Positions 14,959-22,450 of a stretch of DNA of 24,414 nt are shown one piece after another. The stretch is taken from the IMG/VR virus record IMGVR_UViG_3300048573_000078, positions 1 through 24,414 of that record; one strand, written 5' to 3'. The notes below the pieces were generated by a model. That model saw only the letters and a program-made list of their open reading frames with translations. It did not search any database and was not told the origin of the DNA. This DNA is from a virus. A program made the translations under genes and the position numbers. The number at the start of each line of letters is the position of its first letter. Position 1 is the first letter of the stretch.

Positions 14959-15046
14959 TTATTTTTCCTCTTAGAAAACTTCTAGTGAAGCTTTTTGTTC
15001 CTTTGACTTTTTAAGTATGGTGTCAAACCAACATGAGAAGATGATT
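14959..15046 (-). promoter_or_regulatory. Leader region of the giant fibre gene
   Basis: 88 nt between two fibre genes. It holds a 6-bp stem with a long loop (15002-15007 with 15022-15027) and a small hairpin (about 14975-14982 with 14987-14994, counting a G-U pair on the - strand) just before the ribosome site. I see no late promoter octamer, so the giant fibre may be transcribed from upstream. Confidence 0.35.
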
Positions 15047-16279
15047 TTAAATTACTAGTAACCAGTGGTTTTTCGTTATATCAACGCTACCGTTACTAGC
15101 TGTTACTTTGATTTCGTATCGACTGGGACTACTGTTTTGAGGAGCAGTGCCCACGATACTGGTTCCGCTTACTGACAACCAGCTAATTGCAGATTCACCT
15201 GCATTTGCAGGTTCAATTGTTATACTTGCAGCGTTATTTACACCTAAAGTAAAATTTATAGTGTCTCCACCTAAAAAACTTCCAATATATGAATTGGAGT
15301 TTGTCCAATAAGGCTTGGCAGTGCCTATGTTGATCAAGTTTGTAAAAACAAACTCGTTCCCACTGGTATCTACCAGTGTTAAATCTTGCGGATAAGACCA
15401 ACTTGATCCTACTATTTGACTTGTTTCCACCATCAACTGCATTGTATTTGCTGTTGGGTAATCAATGCGAGTAACTGCATGGCTCCCAATACGAGCGCCT
15501 GTACCAAAAGTAATATCTGTTGCTTCAATTGTGATTGTTGTATAATACGAAATTGTGCTATAACTAACTGCCGTTACTGTTGGCCGAGGTCGGTCACTAG
15601 TTGCGCTGCTTCGTAAAATTCGTACTTCGATTAAATCTCCGGCTTCGGGGACTCCATCAAATAACAAAATATTACTGTTAATAACAGAGTAACTGTAATT
15701 TGGTTGCTGCACGATACCGTTAATTGAAACTACCAAATTATTTGGGTTGGCAACACTTTCCAGTAATGTAAATGTTGATGTAGTCCCGTCTCCATAGTAA
15801 TTCTTAGTTGCAATACTTAGCTGGTGTGTTTTATTCTTAAACTGCCCAGTGATAGTTTCATAAGATAAAACTTGACCGTCGGTTGGTTCAACAATCGTTG
15901 CATCAGTTAAGTCACTTAACGATAAATTACTAACAATGCTGGCAAAGTTTGCAGTGTTGTTGGTCTGTTGTTGTACGATTTCTGTTAAGGAGTCGATTGC
16001 AGTTGAATCAATATTGCTTGCGATGTAATTAATCTGTTGTTGCAGACTTTGATCTTGTGCATCAACATAACTCAATGCAGCAAATGATTCCCAGTTATTA
16101 CCGCTGAAATACTCAGGCCTGACTGAAGTTTGATCAAATCTAACATGACCTGCCATTGGAGTCACTGGACGAGCAGTGTCTTTGCCAATTGGCAATGCTA
16201 ATGCGCCAGCAGCATCGATAATTAAAACTTCAGATGATGGCTTAATAGACTCAGTTACATGATTGATCTTAATTGACAT
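15047..16279 (-). CDS. Fibre/virion surface protein with Ig-like domain
   Basis: A 410-residue protein. The N-terminal 85 residues contain PMAGHVRFDQTSVRPEYFSG, a motif type found in phage fibre-associated proteins. Residues about 75-105 carry a copy of the helical cassette (YIASNIDSTAIDSLTEIV). Residues about 160-230 hold a beta module (YYGDGTTSTFTLL ... NGIVQQPNYSY) closely similar to one near the C-terminus of the giant fibre. The last about 100 residues resemble a He_PIG/cadherin-type Ig-like domain (ISWLSVSGTSIVGTAP ... YEIKVTASNGS). It starts 4 nt after the holin-like gene stop and precedes the giant fibre. It is probably a fibre hinge, collar or connector protein; the exact role is unknown. 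Confidence 0.75.
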   Translation of the reverse strand: MSIKINHVTESIKPSSEVLIIDAAGALALPIGKDTARPVTPMAGHVRFDQTSVRPEYFSGNNWESFAALSYVDAQDQSLQQQINYIASNIDSTAIDSLTEIVQQQTNNTANFASIVSNLSLSDLTDATIVEPTDGQVLSYETITGQFKNKTHQLSIATKNYYGDGTTSTFTLLESVANPNNLVVSINGIVQQPNYSYSVINSNILLFDGVPEAGDLIEVRILRSSATSDRPRPTVTAVSYSTISYYTTITIEATDITFGTGARIGSHAVTRIDYPTANTMQLMVETSQIVGSSWSYPQDLTLVDTSGNEFVFTNLINIGTAKPYWTNSNSYIGSFLGGDTINFTLGVNNAASITIEPANAGESAISWLSVSGTSIVGTAPQNSSPSRYEIKVTASNGSVDITKNHWLLVI

Positions 16280-16283
16280 TTAA

Positions 16284-16736
16284 TTACACTTTGCTTTCAA
16301 TTTTTTCTTTTGTCCGACCGTATGCTGCAACACCAAGTACTGCACCCATTGCAACATGGTACAAGCCTGCACCTTGCAGTGTCAAAGGTTGCCATTGTAA
16401 TTCCACTTTACCGCCGTTTCCTAATGCTTGCACAATGCTCCAGAGAATTGGTGCAACAACAAAATCAAACATACATGTCACCATATAAGTCCAGCCCATC
16501 ATTGGGCGCCATTTTTTGTTTATCCAATCTGTATTGTCATTTACAACAGTACTGTCAACTCCTCCCGCTGCAACCACAGCAGCCGCGTCGGCTGTGGCTT
16601 TTACACTTGCTGCATAGTCAACAGCGGTTGTATTTGCAAAACCCCCGTTTTGAATTTTGTCATTGATGTTTACTTGGGCCCCGCGTGTCAGCGGTGTAAA
16701 TGCGTCCGAGTCATCATAGTCTTCGAGTTTTGGCAT
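16284..16736 (-). CDS. Holin-like membrane protein
   Basis: A 150-residue protein. A polar, Ala-rich N-terminal half (1-70) is followed by KWRPMMGWTY, a long hydrophobic segment (79-105), a short polar loop containing W116, and a second hydrophobic segment (121-140), ending in a charged RTKEKIESK tail. The 'W-RP-x-x-GW ... P-L ... L..L...LG..A.GRT-E' pattern resembles the 3TM holin family first described in gene transfer agents (PF11351-like). Holins open the inner membrane for the endolysin at the time of lysis. No endolysin lies next to it here. AGGAG lies 10 nt before the ATG. A role as a membrane-bound virion protein is possible, but the family match makes holin the best call. Confidence 0.65.
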   Translation of the reverse strand: MPKLEDYDDSDAFTPLTRGAQVNINDKIQNGGFANTTAVDYAASVKATADAAAVVAAGGVDSTVVNDNTDWINKKWRPMMGWTYMVTCMFDFVVAPILWSIVQALGNGGKVELQWQPLTLQGAGLYHVAMGAVLGVAAYGRTKEKIESKV

Positions 16737-16758
16737 AATGATATGTCTCCTGAAACGC

Positions 16759-16766
16759 TATTTACC
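16759..16766 (-). promoter_or_regulatory. Weak candidate late promoter (GGTAAATA)
   Basis: 6 of 8 matches to TATAAATA on the - strand, 23 nt before the holin-like ATG and overlapping the end of the upstream gene. The spacing would give a leader of about 15-20 nt containing the AGGAG site. Weak evidence. Confidence 0.3.
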
Positions 16767-17001
16767 TTGAATTGCGTTTTAACTTTAGAAACTCTTGCAC
16801 TTTTGTGGCGACTGTGGACATAAAGTCTGTTCCTGGTTCAACTGCTTTCCATTTTCCCATTGGGCATTCTTCGGCAGCTATTGTTACTTTTAAATTAATC
16901 AAGCAACCGCATTGACGACACTGCTTTATAGACCGAGCATACCATTCGCATTTTTGGCAATGGCCTGCGCGTTCTAATCTAACTGGCATACTTGTAAACA
17001 T
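16762..17001 (-). CDS. Small Cys-rich protein, probable zinc ribbon
   Basis: 79 residues from the ATG at 17001; an ATG at 16989 (MPVRLERAGHC) is an equally good start. The open frame runs back to 17103, but that part lies inside the end of the endonuclease gene and the terminator hairpin and is unlikely to be translated. Cysteines are arranged as CxxC, then CxxCxC, then a CPMGKW motif (HCQKCEWY ... QCRQCGCLI ... EECPMGKW), a pattern seen in small T4-like and cyanophage proteins of unknown function. It probably binds one zinc ion. The 46-bp repeat copy ends 14 nt before its start, so it would originally have followed gp23 directly. Confidence 0.65.
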   Translation of the reverse strand: MFTSMPVRLERAGHCQKCEWYARSIKQCRQCGCLINLKVTIAAEECPMGKWKAVEPGTDFMSTVATKVQEFLKLKRNSR

Positions 17002-17014
17002 ACCATACTTAGCC

Positions 17015-17060
17015 ACAAGAAAAGGGCATAATGCCCTTTTCTTGGTTACATTCAACCAAC
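17015..17060 (-). repeat. 46-bp direct repeat, copy 2 (after endonuclease)
   Basis: Identical over all 46 bases to 18606-18651. This copy provides the last two codons and TGA stop of the endonuclease gene, followed by the hairpin. Confidence 0.95.
17016..17044 (-). terminator. Hairpin after the endonuclease gene
   Basis: A perfect 13-bp stem with a 3-nt loop (17016-17028 with 17032-17044), containing a TTTTC run in the 3' arm. It is the duplicate of the hairpin after gp23 and lies 8 nt after the endonuclease stop. Confidence 0.7.
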
Positions 17061-18554
17061 ATCGGCTGCGGTCCAAATCCACTTGGCATGCCCACAATCC
17101 CAAATTCGATATAACTTTTTATCTATCATCAATTGTCTTTCTGTTTTTAGCAAATCTAATTGATTTGTTATCAGTGATTTTTTGGTAAATTTTGATCGAT
17201 GAAATCGTTGTGTAAAATCCGTATACGAGTAACTTGGTTTAATAGCTTGTGCAGTTGCTAAAAATCCCAGTTTATTATAAACTTGGCCAGTGCCCCATCG
17301 TAAATCACAATAAGATACAATAGATGCTGGATTGTGTTCCTTGACAAATGCAGATAACAATTTACTTGCGCCGCCGATAACGTTGCCAGTACTACAGTAA
17401 CGAATCAATTCGTAATCAGCAGTGCGATCATATCTGGGCTTTCCAAATGTCATCACAGCCAGCAATTTTCCTTGGTAAAAGCAACCATACGCCACTTTAA
17501 AAACTGCATGCCCTTGGATGTGATGTTTTTCCACAAACTCTTTGGCCAAAGAGTGTGAAACTTTTTCAACTTTGCATTTTCTTGCCTGGTATCTGTCTGA
17601 TTCTCCTAATATGCTTTTGAGCCGACTAATAACTATACTGCGCTTGGTAAGCCACTCATCTTCAAATATGGTCACAAGACGATAGCCTTGTGCTTGACAT
17701 AATTTTAATTTGTTCAAATGATAAGCTGGCTCAATCTTATGCATCTCTGAATGCCAGTACAATCCGCAGTATTCTATTGCAATCTTAAGCGACGGGATTA
17801 GTATATCAATTTCATAAGGGTTAATTGTGGTGCGATCCGATTGAATCACTGTACAATCAACTGTGCTGCACACAAAGTCATAAACTTCTTGCTCTTGTGC
17901 ACTGGTATAAACAGGAATGTATGGGTTACATATTTTGCATTTGGGCACATGCCCGTTGTCAATGTAATCAGAAAATACATTATTGCAGCTATTGCAGTTG
18001 AATTTATAGTAAGTCTGGTTGCTTACTCCGGTGTATTCCTGTTCGCTTGTTGCAAACTCAATATTGGCCACTTGCTTGAATTTTTGATTCAGACGTTGGT
18101 AAGGAGTCTGCGCAGGCAACTTTACAGTTTTGATCTTTGAACTATAATACGTTGCATGCTGGGCCAATGCATGTGCAGTTTGTCCAGCATTTGTTACTCC
18201 ATAAGTCTGCAAGTTGGTTGCAGCACGTTTGTGATTGATTGCTAGTTGTTGTTCAGCGGTTAACTGACTCTTTGTCTCAGTTACTTTTGCACTAATTGCT
18301 GCATTGGCACATGCACATGTTGCGGCGCGGCCGCAAAATCCATATCCCTGCGTGATTGACTTGAATTTTTTGTTATTTCCATGTGTGCACTGCAATGACT
18401 CTGTGTGAATTGCATTGTATATGGTTTCAGACAGATTATCAGATGCATATAAAGTATTCTTCTGCACCCAAGTCCACAACTCTTGATTATTTTTTACAAT
18501 TTTGCCAAAATGCTTTGGTTTTTTGGCAATAAGTTCAACAATTTTATTTTTCAT
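17052..18554 (-). CDS. Large homing endonuclease, Vsr/EDxHD-like
   Basis: A 500-residue protein. The N-terminal third has scattered Cys/His (CTHGNN, CGRAATCACA) and a TNLQTYGVTNAGQ motif common in phage endonucleases. A zinc ribbon follows (C187, C190, C206, C209). Residues about 220-315 are a Vsr/PD-(D/E)XK-like nuclease: YEIDILIPSLKIAIEYCG with D250 and E261, YWHSE with H268, then HLNKLKLCQAQGYRLVTIFEDEW. Residues about 322-433 form an associated domain (KEFVEKHHIQGHA ... AVMTFGKPRY ... GGASKLL), and the end carries the family tail YRIWDCGHAKWIW. This is the architecture of phage EDxHD-type (I-Bth0305I-like) homing endonucleases. It lies just downstream of the capsid gene, bounded by a 46-bp direct repeat. 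No Shine-Dalgarno precedes the ATG. Confidence 0.85.
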   Translation of the reverse strand: MKNKIVELIAKKPKHFGKIVKNNQELWTWVQKNTLYASDNLSETIYNAIHTESLQCTHGNNKKFKSITQGYGFCGRAATCACANAAISAKVTETKSQLTAEQQLAINHKRAATNLQTYGVTNAGQTAHALAQHATYYSSKIKTVKLPAQTPYQRLNQKFKQVANIEFATSEQEYTGVSNQTYYKFNCNSCNNVFSDYIDNGHVPKCKICNPYIPVYTSAQEQEVYDFVCSTVDCTVIQSDRTTINPYEIDILIPSLKIAIEYCGLYWHSEMHKIEPAYHLNKLKLCQAQGYRLVTIFEDEWLTKRSIVISRLKSILGESDRYQARKCKVEKVSHSLAKEFVEKHHIQGHAVFKVAYGCFYQGKLLAVMTFGKPRYDRTADYELIRYCSTGNVIGGASKLLSAFVKEHNPASIVSYCDLRWGTGQVYNKLGFLATAQAIKPSYSYTDFTQRFHRSKFTKKSLITNQLDLLKTERQLMIDKKLYRIWDCGHAKWIWTAADVG

Positions 18555-18565
18555 TTAGATAGTTT

Positions 18566-18595
18566 AACATACGAGCATGTAAAAGTATATATCAA
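18566..18595 (-). promoter_or_regulatory. Possible sigma70-like promoter for the endonuclease
   Basis: TTGATA (18590-18595), an 18-nt spacer, then TATGTT (18566-18571) on the - strand, placing the transcript start only a few bases before the ATG at 18554. That would give an almost leaderless mRNA, consistent with the lack of a ribosome site. Weak consensus and no experimental support. Confidence 0.3.
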
Positions 18596-18605
18596 AATTT
18601 CTTCA

Positions 18606-18651
18606 ACAAGAAAAGGGCATAATGCCCTTTTCTTGGTTACATTCAACCAAC
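18606..18651 (-). repeat. 46-bp direct repeat, copy 1 (after gp23)
   Basis: First copy of the repeat that bounds the endonuclease gene, beginning 10 nt after the gp23 stop in transcription order. The two copies are 1591 bp apart and match without a single difference. Confidence 0.95.
18607..18635 (-). terminator. Hairpin after the major capsid gene
   Basis: A perfect 13-bp stem with a 3-nt loop (18607-18619 with 18623-18635). On the - strand it is followed by TTGAAGAAATTTT. It is the likely terminator or 3'-end stabiliser of the capsid mRNA. Confidence 0.75.
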
Positions 18652-18660
18652 CCTATTGGA

Positions 18661-19857
18661 TTAGATGAATGATAAGTTTGCTGCGTCAATAGCAATTGTG
18701 TTAACGTAGTCAGCAGCGTTACCCAAAGAAGATGCGCTGTTTGACAACTCAACATAGCCATAACGTGTCATGAAGCTAACTGTTGGTTCAAATGTGTTTG
18801 GATCTAAAACAACACCGCTGCTCATCAATGGAATGTATGGGCAGTAGAATGCTGGAGCGTCCATTTCGTTAGCACCTTTGTAACCGATAAGGATCGGAGC
18901 TGCATCGCCTGCATAGTGGTTAACGTAAACACGAACTGAACTGTTTAATGTACCAACGAACTTGGTGTTTGTTGGAGCTTCAAATGTACCTTCTGTTGTA
19001 CGAGCAAATGCGCTTGTAGTAGCAGATTGTAAGATTGTCAATGCTGTTGGAGAAACTACGATGTAGTTACCAGCACCACGACGTGTACGGCTAGCGATGT
19101 CGTTAGCAGCACGGTTAACCAATACGGCCAAAGCAGCGTGTTGGTCACCAACGAAGTTAGCAACGCCAGAAACAGCGGCTTGATCGTATGTACCGTAAGC
19201 TGTACCAGCCAAGCTGATCAACGAACCGATAACTTCTTGGTCGATTTCAGCTGTAATTTCTTGAGCCAATGCAGCCATGATTTCTGCTTCAACGTCAACA
19301 CCGTGGATAGCTTGTGCGTCTTGAGCAGCTTCAAATGTCCAACGAGCAGACAACTTACGGCTCTTAGCTTCAACAGTCTCTTTCAAGATCTGAATGTTCA
19401 TCTTCTTACCGCCAGCACCTTCTAGAGAAGCAGTAGAAGCACCTTTACCACCAGCACCAGAGTACTGAGTAGCAATGCTGAATGGGCTTAGAGCCTCGTC
19501 ACCAGCAGTTACGGCTTTACCGATGTTGCCAGATTCGTTTGTTGCAGCGTCTGCACCTTCAGCGTAACGAACGCGCAATGTGTGGATCTGAGAAACTGGA
19601 CCTTGCATTGGTTGAACACCAACTAATTCGTTAGCGATAGTTGTTGGCATAACGCGACGAATAACAGGTAAAATAACCTTGTTCAAAACTGCAATGTTAC
19701 CAGAAGCTGTACCGCCGGCTGTTGCTGTTTCTGTCAAATACTTCTTTGTATTTTCCAAGCAGACTTCCATTGTAGTCTTGCGTTGACCTTGTAGGCCTTC
19801 TGTAAGGGCTTGCTTGGTAGCAGACCAGTTTTTGCTTTCAAATAGAGCTTGTGACAT
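18661..19857 (-). CDS. 23: Major capsid protein gp23
   Basis: A 398-residue protein. The segment ILPVIRRVMPTTIANELVGV, followed by QPM.GPV..IHTLRVRY, is the hallmark of T4-type gp23. Gp23 hexamers build the shell. T4 gp23 is 521 residues; this is one of the shorter forms. T4 gp21 cleaves after L/I-x-E; LTE at 41-43, just before a TATAGGTAS linker, is a likely maturation site, with LTE at 18-20 as an alternative. A strong AGGAG lies 7 nt before the ATG, and the gene starts 14 nt after the scaffold stop. The hairpin beyond the stop isolates this highly expressed gene from the endonuclease. Confidence 0.97.
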   Translation of the reverse strand: MSQALFESKNWSATKQALTEGLQGQRKTTMEVCLENTKKYLTETATAGGTASGNIAVLNKVILPVIRRVMPTTIANELVGVQPMQGPVSQIHTLRVRYAEGADAATNESGNIGKAVTAGDEALSPFSIATQYSGAGGKGASTASLEGAGGKKMNIQILKETVEAKSRKLSARWTFEAAQDAQAIHGVDVEAEIMAALAQEITAEIDQEVIGSLISLAGTAYGTYDQAAVSGVANFVGDQHAALAVLVNRAANDIASRTRRGAGNYIVVSPTALTILQSATTSAFARTTEGTFEAPTNTKFVGTLNSSVRVYVNHYAGDAAPILIGYKGANEMDAPAFYCPYIPLMSSGVVLDPNTFEPTVSFMTRYGYVELSNSASSLGNAADYVNTIAIDAANLSFI

Positions 19858-19871
19858 ATAATGTCTCCTAA

Positions 19872-20984
19872 TTAAATCTTAATACCAGCGAGTTTACGAA
19901 GTTGTTGAATAGTTTCATCAGCTTCGGCTGGGGCGGCGTCAACAGTTTGAGCTGTCTTATCGCCTGTAACCACAGTCTTCTGTGATTGCTGTCCTTCAAC
20001 AAGTTGTTTCTTCTCACGACGAACTTCCTCGTTTAAAACAGATGGCAGGTACTTTTGGAATTGATCTTTTAGTTTAGCAGTATCAGTGCTTTCTAATAAC
20101 TCTTCCATAATGCCACGCTTGTCTTTGGACAATGGTGAGCATAGGTCCTGCATTACGCGAACTCGCTGTGCTTGATCTTCCGCAATGCGCTGACGACGAA
20201 GCGACTCGCTAATTTGTTGTTCTTTTTGTGTTAGTGTTTGTTGAGCTTCTGATAGTTGTGTGTTCATATCAGCTAACTTACGGTTCAATTCGCTAACGGC
20301 TGTGCCGTCTGCAAACTTACTTGCCATAAATTCCGCTGCGAAGGCTTCCATAATCTTGCGACCAAAGTTATTTTCTTTGGCTGTACGGATGTCTTCTTTT
20401 AATTGTGTTACTTCTTTCTTAAAAGATTCAGCAACCATTGTATTGATTTTCTCACTTGCTTTCTTAATGAAAGTACTACGAGCTTCAGCAATAGCCTTAC
20501 GACCTTCTGCAACTAATTTAACGCGAGCGTCAACCAATTGTTTGTGATCTTCGTGTAGTTCGCTTAGTTCAGAAGTCAACTTGCGCAATGCAAATTCTTC
20601 TAACTGGCCAACTGCATCTTTCTGTGATTGGCGATCAGACTTTAGTTCTGCAATTTCTTTTGCCAATGTTTCCATTACAAATTGTTGTAGTAACTTTGCG
20701 TCTTCGCTGATCTTGGCAGCATACTTTACACGTTGGGCAGCAGCTTCTTCGCGTAATGTTTTTAAATCGGCAGCACCTGCAGAGATTGTATCTTGCATTA
20801 GCTTGTCCATTGCTTCAATTAGCTGGTTTTTATCGTGTTCATAACGACCAGCAAATTCTTCGCGTAACTCAGCTGTAACTGATTCACGGCTTTCGGATAA
20901 GTGTTTTTCCCAAGCGGCGTTGATGTTCTCACGCACCTCTTCGGATAAAACCACTGAACCTAACATTTCTGTAAATTGTGTCAT
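19872..20984 (-). CDS. 22: Prohead scaffolding core protein gp22
   Basis: A 370-residue, highly charged, almost wholly helical protein with long coiled-coil heptads (about 25-270), as expected for a scaffold that is later degraded by gp21. The C-terminal part contains RVMQDLCSPLSKDKRGIMEELL, typical of cyanophage gp22, followed by a low-complexity tail with PAEADETIQQLRKLAG. T4 gp22 is 269 residues, so this is longer. It contains several L-x-E triplets that could be gp21 sites. GAGGAAAAAAC precedes the ATG. It lies between protease and capsid, as in T4. Confidence 0.92.
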   Translation of the reverse strand: MTQFTEMLGSVVLSEEVRENINAAWEKHLSESRESVTAELREEFAGRYEHDKNQLIEAMDKLMQDTISAGAADLKTLREEAAAQRVKYAAKISEDAKLLQQFVMETLAKEIAELKSDRQSQKDAVGQLEEFALRKLTSELSELHEDHKQLVDARVKLVAEGRKAIAEARSTFIKKASEKINTMVAESFKKEVTQLKEDIRTAKENNFGRKIMEAFAAEFMASKFADGTAVSELNRKLADMNTQLSEAQQTLTQKEQQISESLRRQRIAEDQAQRVRVMQDLCSPLSKDKRGIMEELLESTDTAKLKDQFQKYLPSVLNEEVRREKKQLVEGQQSQKTVVTGDKTAQTVDAAPAEADETIQQLRKLAGIKI

Positions 20985-20999
20985 GTTTTTTCCTCAGAC

Positions 21000-21632
21000 T
21001 TATTTCAGATTCTGAATGAATCTACGCATCTCTGCTTCGAGATGCTTTTGTGCGGACCTATCGTAGGTCGCCGCGTAGGCCACGTCCATCAGAGCGGCAC
21101 GTCTACGACTGCCCATTACTCGTTCATAAATTGCTGTTGGATAAGCATCAGGTGCGCTGGGTTGTGCAACAACGTCGACTGTAACGATTTCAAAGTCAGA
21201 AACTTTGCCGCTTTCAGTTACGTTGCCGGATCCACGGCTACTAACGCCTAATTTAACACCGCTTTCAAGTAATGTCTTAATAATGTTTCCCATTGGGGTT
21301 GGAATAAGTTTTAACTTACCATAACCGTTTTCGCCTTCCATCCACATGTCAGTAATCATATGACTTACTCGGTCAATGTTTACTTGCAAATCATCTGGAT
21401 GGTCTGCTTCTCCTAGTACTGAGAAACCTTTTTCTAGTCGAGACTTAATGCTCTCTACAGCACGGCTAATTTCATTAACTGGGTAAACACGACCGTTATG
21501 GTTTTGTTGTGCCCCTTGAATAAAAATACCCTTCATGTAGAGATCTTTACCGCCACTGGCTGACTCCTTTGACTCAAGCACCAAATTGGCTTGATCAAAA
21601 CTTAAATGTTCGCGTAGTGGCTGTATGTTCAT
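21000..21632 (-). CDS. 21: Prohead core protease gp21
   Basis: A 210-residue serine protease of the T4 gp21 type (MEROPS S77-like). The expected motifs are present: NHNGRVYP near residue 45, GEADHP with the catalytic His at 78, and GVSSRGSG with the catalytic Ser at 131 or 132, followed by the DFEIVTVDVVAQPSAPDA segment that closes the active-site fold. It degrades the scaffold and trims gp23 after head assembly. The length matches T4 gp21 (212). It starts 6 nt after the prohead core gene, so the two are translated together. Confidence 0.96.
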   Translation of the reverse strand: MNIQPLREHLSFDQANLVLESKESASGGKDLYMKGIFIQGAQQNHNGRVYPVNEISRAVESIKSRLEKGFSVLGEADHPDDLQVNIDRVSHMITDMWMEGENGYGKLKLIPTPMGNIIKTLLESGVKLGVSSRGSGNVTESGKVSDFEIVTVDVVAQPSAPDAYPTAIYERVMGSRRRAALMDVAYAATYDRSAQKHLEAEMRRFIQNLK

Positions 21633-21638
21633 GATGGT

Positions 21639-22304
21639 TTAAGCCTTAGTTGAAACTTTGCTGAGGGCTGGCTTAGTTGTACCACCCATGTCTTGTGCTT
21701 TAGGGGCTGTGCCACCTGCTTCACTGCCGCCACCAAATTTAACTGCTGGGCGGGCGCCCATTGGGTTTTTGCCTGCAACTGGACTGCGTTTTTCGTCTGC
21801 TTTGTCGCTGTTGTCTGGCTTGGATACTGCACTTAATTCTGCTGATTCTTCAATGCTTTCTGGCATTTCTTCTTCAGCTTCCATATCGTCCATTTCTTCG
21901 TCAGCACCAGAAACCATTTGTTCGAATTCTGCTTTTAATTTTGCCAATGCAGACTCAACGTCCATCATTGCATCTGCAACATCACCTGCATCGGCATCAA
22001 CTGCTTCTGCTCCTTGTTCATCGCTTAATTCAGCTTCTAAGTCGGCTGTTGCTGGCTCTTCTTCTGCGCCCATTTCAGGGGCAAATTCATCGTCGCCTTC
22101 TTCTGTTAAGTCGGATTCGACTTCGTCGATTGCACCGTCTAAATCTGTTGTGTCTTCGTCTTCGAAGGCCATGTCATCAGCCATAATGTCCTCATAGACT
22201 TTACGGCCAATACCTACATAGTAGTCATGTAACAATGCACTTGCTTGATCTTCTTCTTTGTTAAGAAGGTGAGCTAATGCTTGTTCTAAGATTGATTTAC
22301 TCAT
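21639..22304 (-). CDS. Acidic prohead core protein
   Basis: A 221-residue protein. The N-terminal 45 residues (SILEQALAHLLNKEEDQASALLHDYYVGIGRKVYEDIM) are helical and match the start of prohead core proteins placed before gp21 in cyanophages. Residues 45-160 are extremely acidic, with many Asp/Glu runs. The C-terminal 60 are Gly/Pro/Lys-rich. The position between the portal and gp21 corresponds to T4 gp67/gp68. An acidic internal core protein cut to peptides by gp21 is expected here. A strong AAGGAG lies 7 nt before the ATG. Confidence 0.75.
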   Translation of the reverse strand: MSKSILEQALAHLLNKEEDQASALLHDYYVGIGRKVYEDIMADDMAFEDEDTTDLDGAIDEVESDLTEEGDDEFAPEMGAEEEPATADLEAELSDEQGAEAVDADAGDVADAMMDVESALAKLKAEFEQMVSGADEEMDDMEAEEEMPESIEESAELSAVSKPDNSDKADEKRSPVAGKNPMGARPAVKFGGGSEAGGTAPKAQDMGGTTKPALSKVSTKA

Positions 22305-22336
22305 TTATTTCTCCTTGCGCTAAGGGGAAGGTATAT

Positions 22337-22344
22337 TATTTGAA
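22337..22344 (-). promoter_or_regulatory. Weak candidate late promoter for the core-to-capsid genes
   Basis: TTCAAATA on the - strand, 6 of 8 matches to the late octamer, 33 nt before the ATG at 22304. The gap also holds a terminator for upstream genes, so some promoter for the 21-22-23 unit is expected in or near here. Confidence 0.3.
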
Positions 22345-22394
22345 CATACCGCACCAATAACTACTTACTATTGACGTAGGAGAATATAGCGGAA

Positions 22395-22425
22395 ATGGCG
22401 GTAAAACAGGTGTTTTTACCGCCAT
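22395..22425 (-). terminator. Hairpin between small core gene and prohead core gene
   Basis: A 12-bp perfect stem (22395-22406 with 22414-22425) and a 7-nt loop, followed on the - strand by TTTCCGC. It lies 25 nt after the small core gene. It is probably an attenuator or terminator separating portal expression from the abundant core and capsid genes. Confidence 0.65.
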
Positions 22426-22450
22426 GGTGTGATGAAAATGTAAATTAGTA

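Noticed and set aside
17002-17103. N-terminal extension of the Cys-rich protein to 17103
   Set aside because: The extension reads through the end of the endonuclease gene and the duplicated hairpin, and adds no family-like sequence.
17052-18554. Intein or group I intron for the large endonuclease
   Set aside because: The gene stands alone between complete genes; gp23 is uninterrupted, and I saw no intein splice motifs or intron core.
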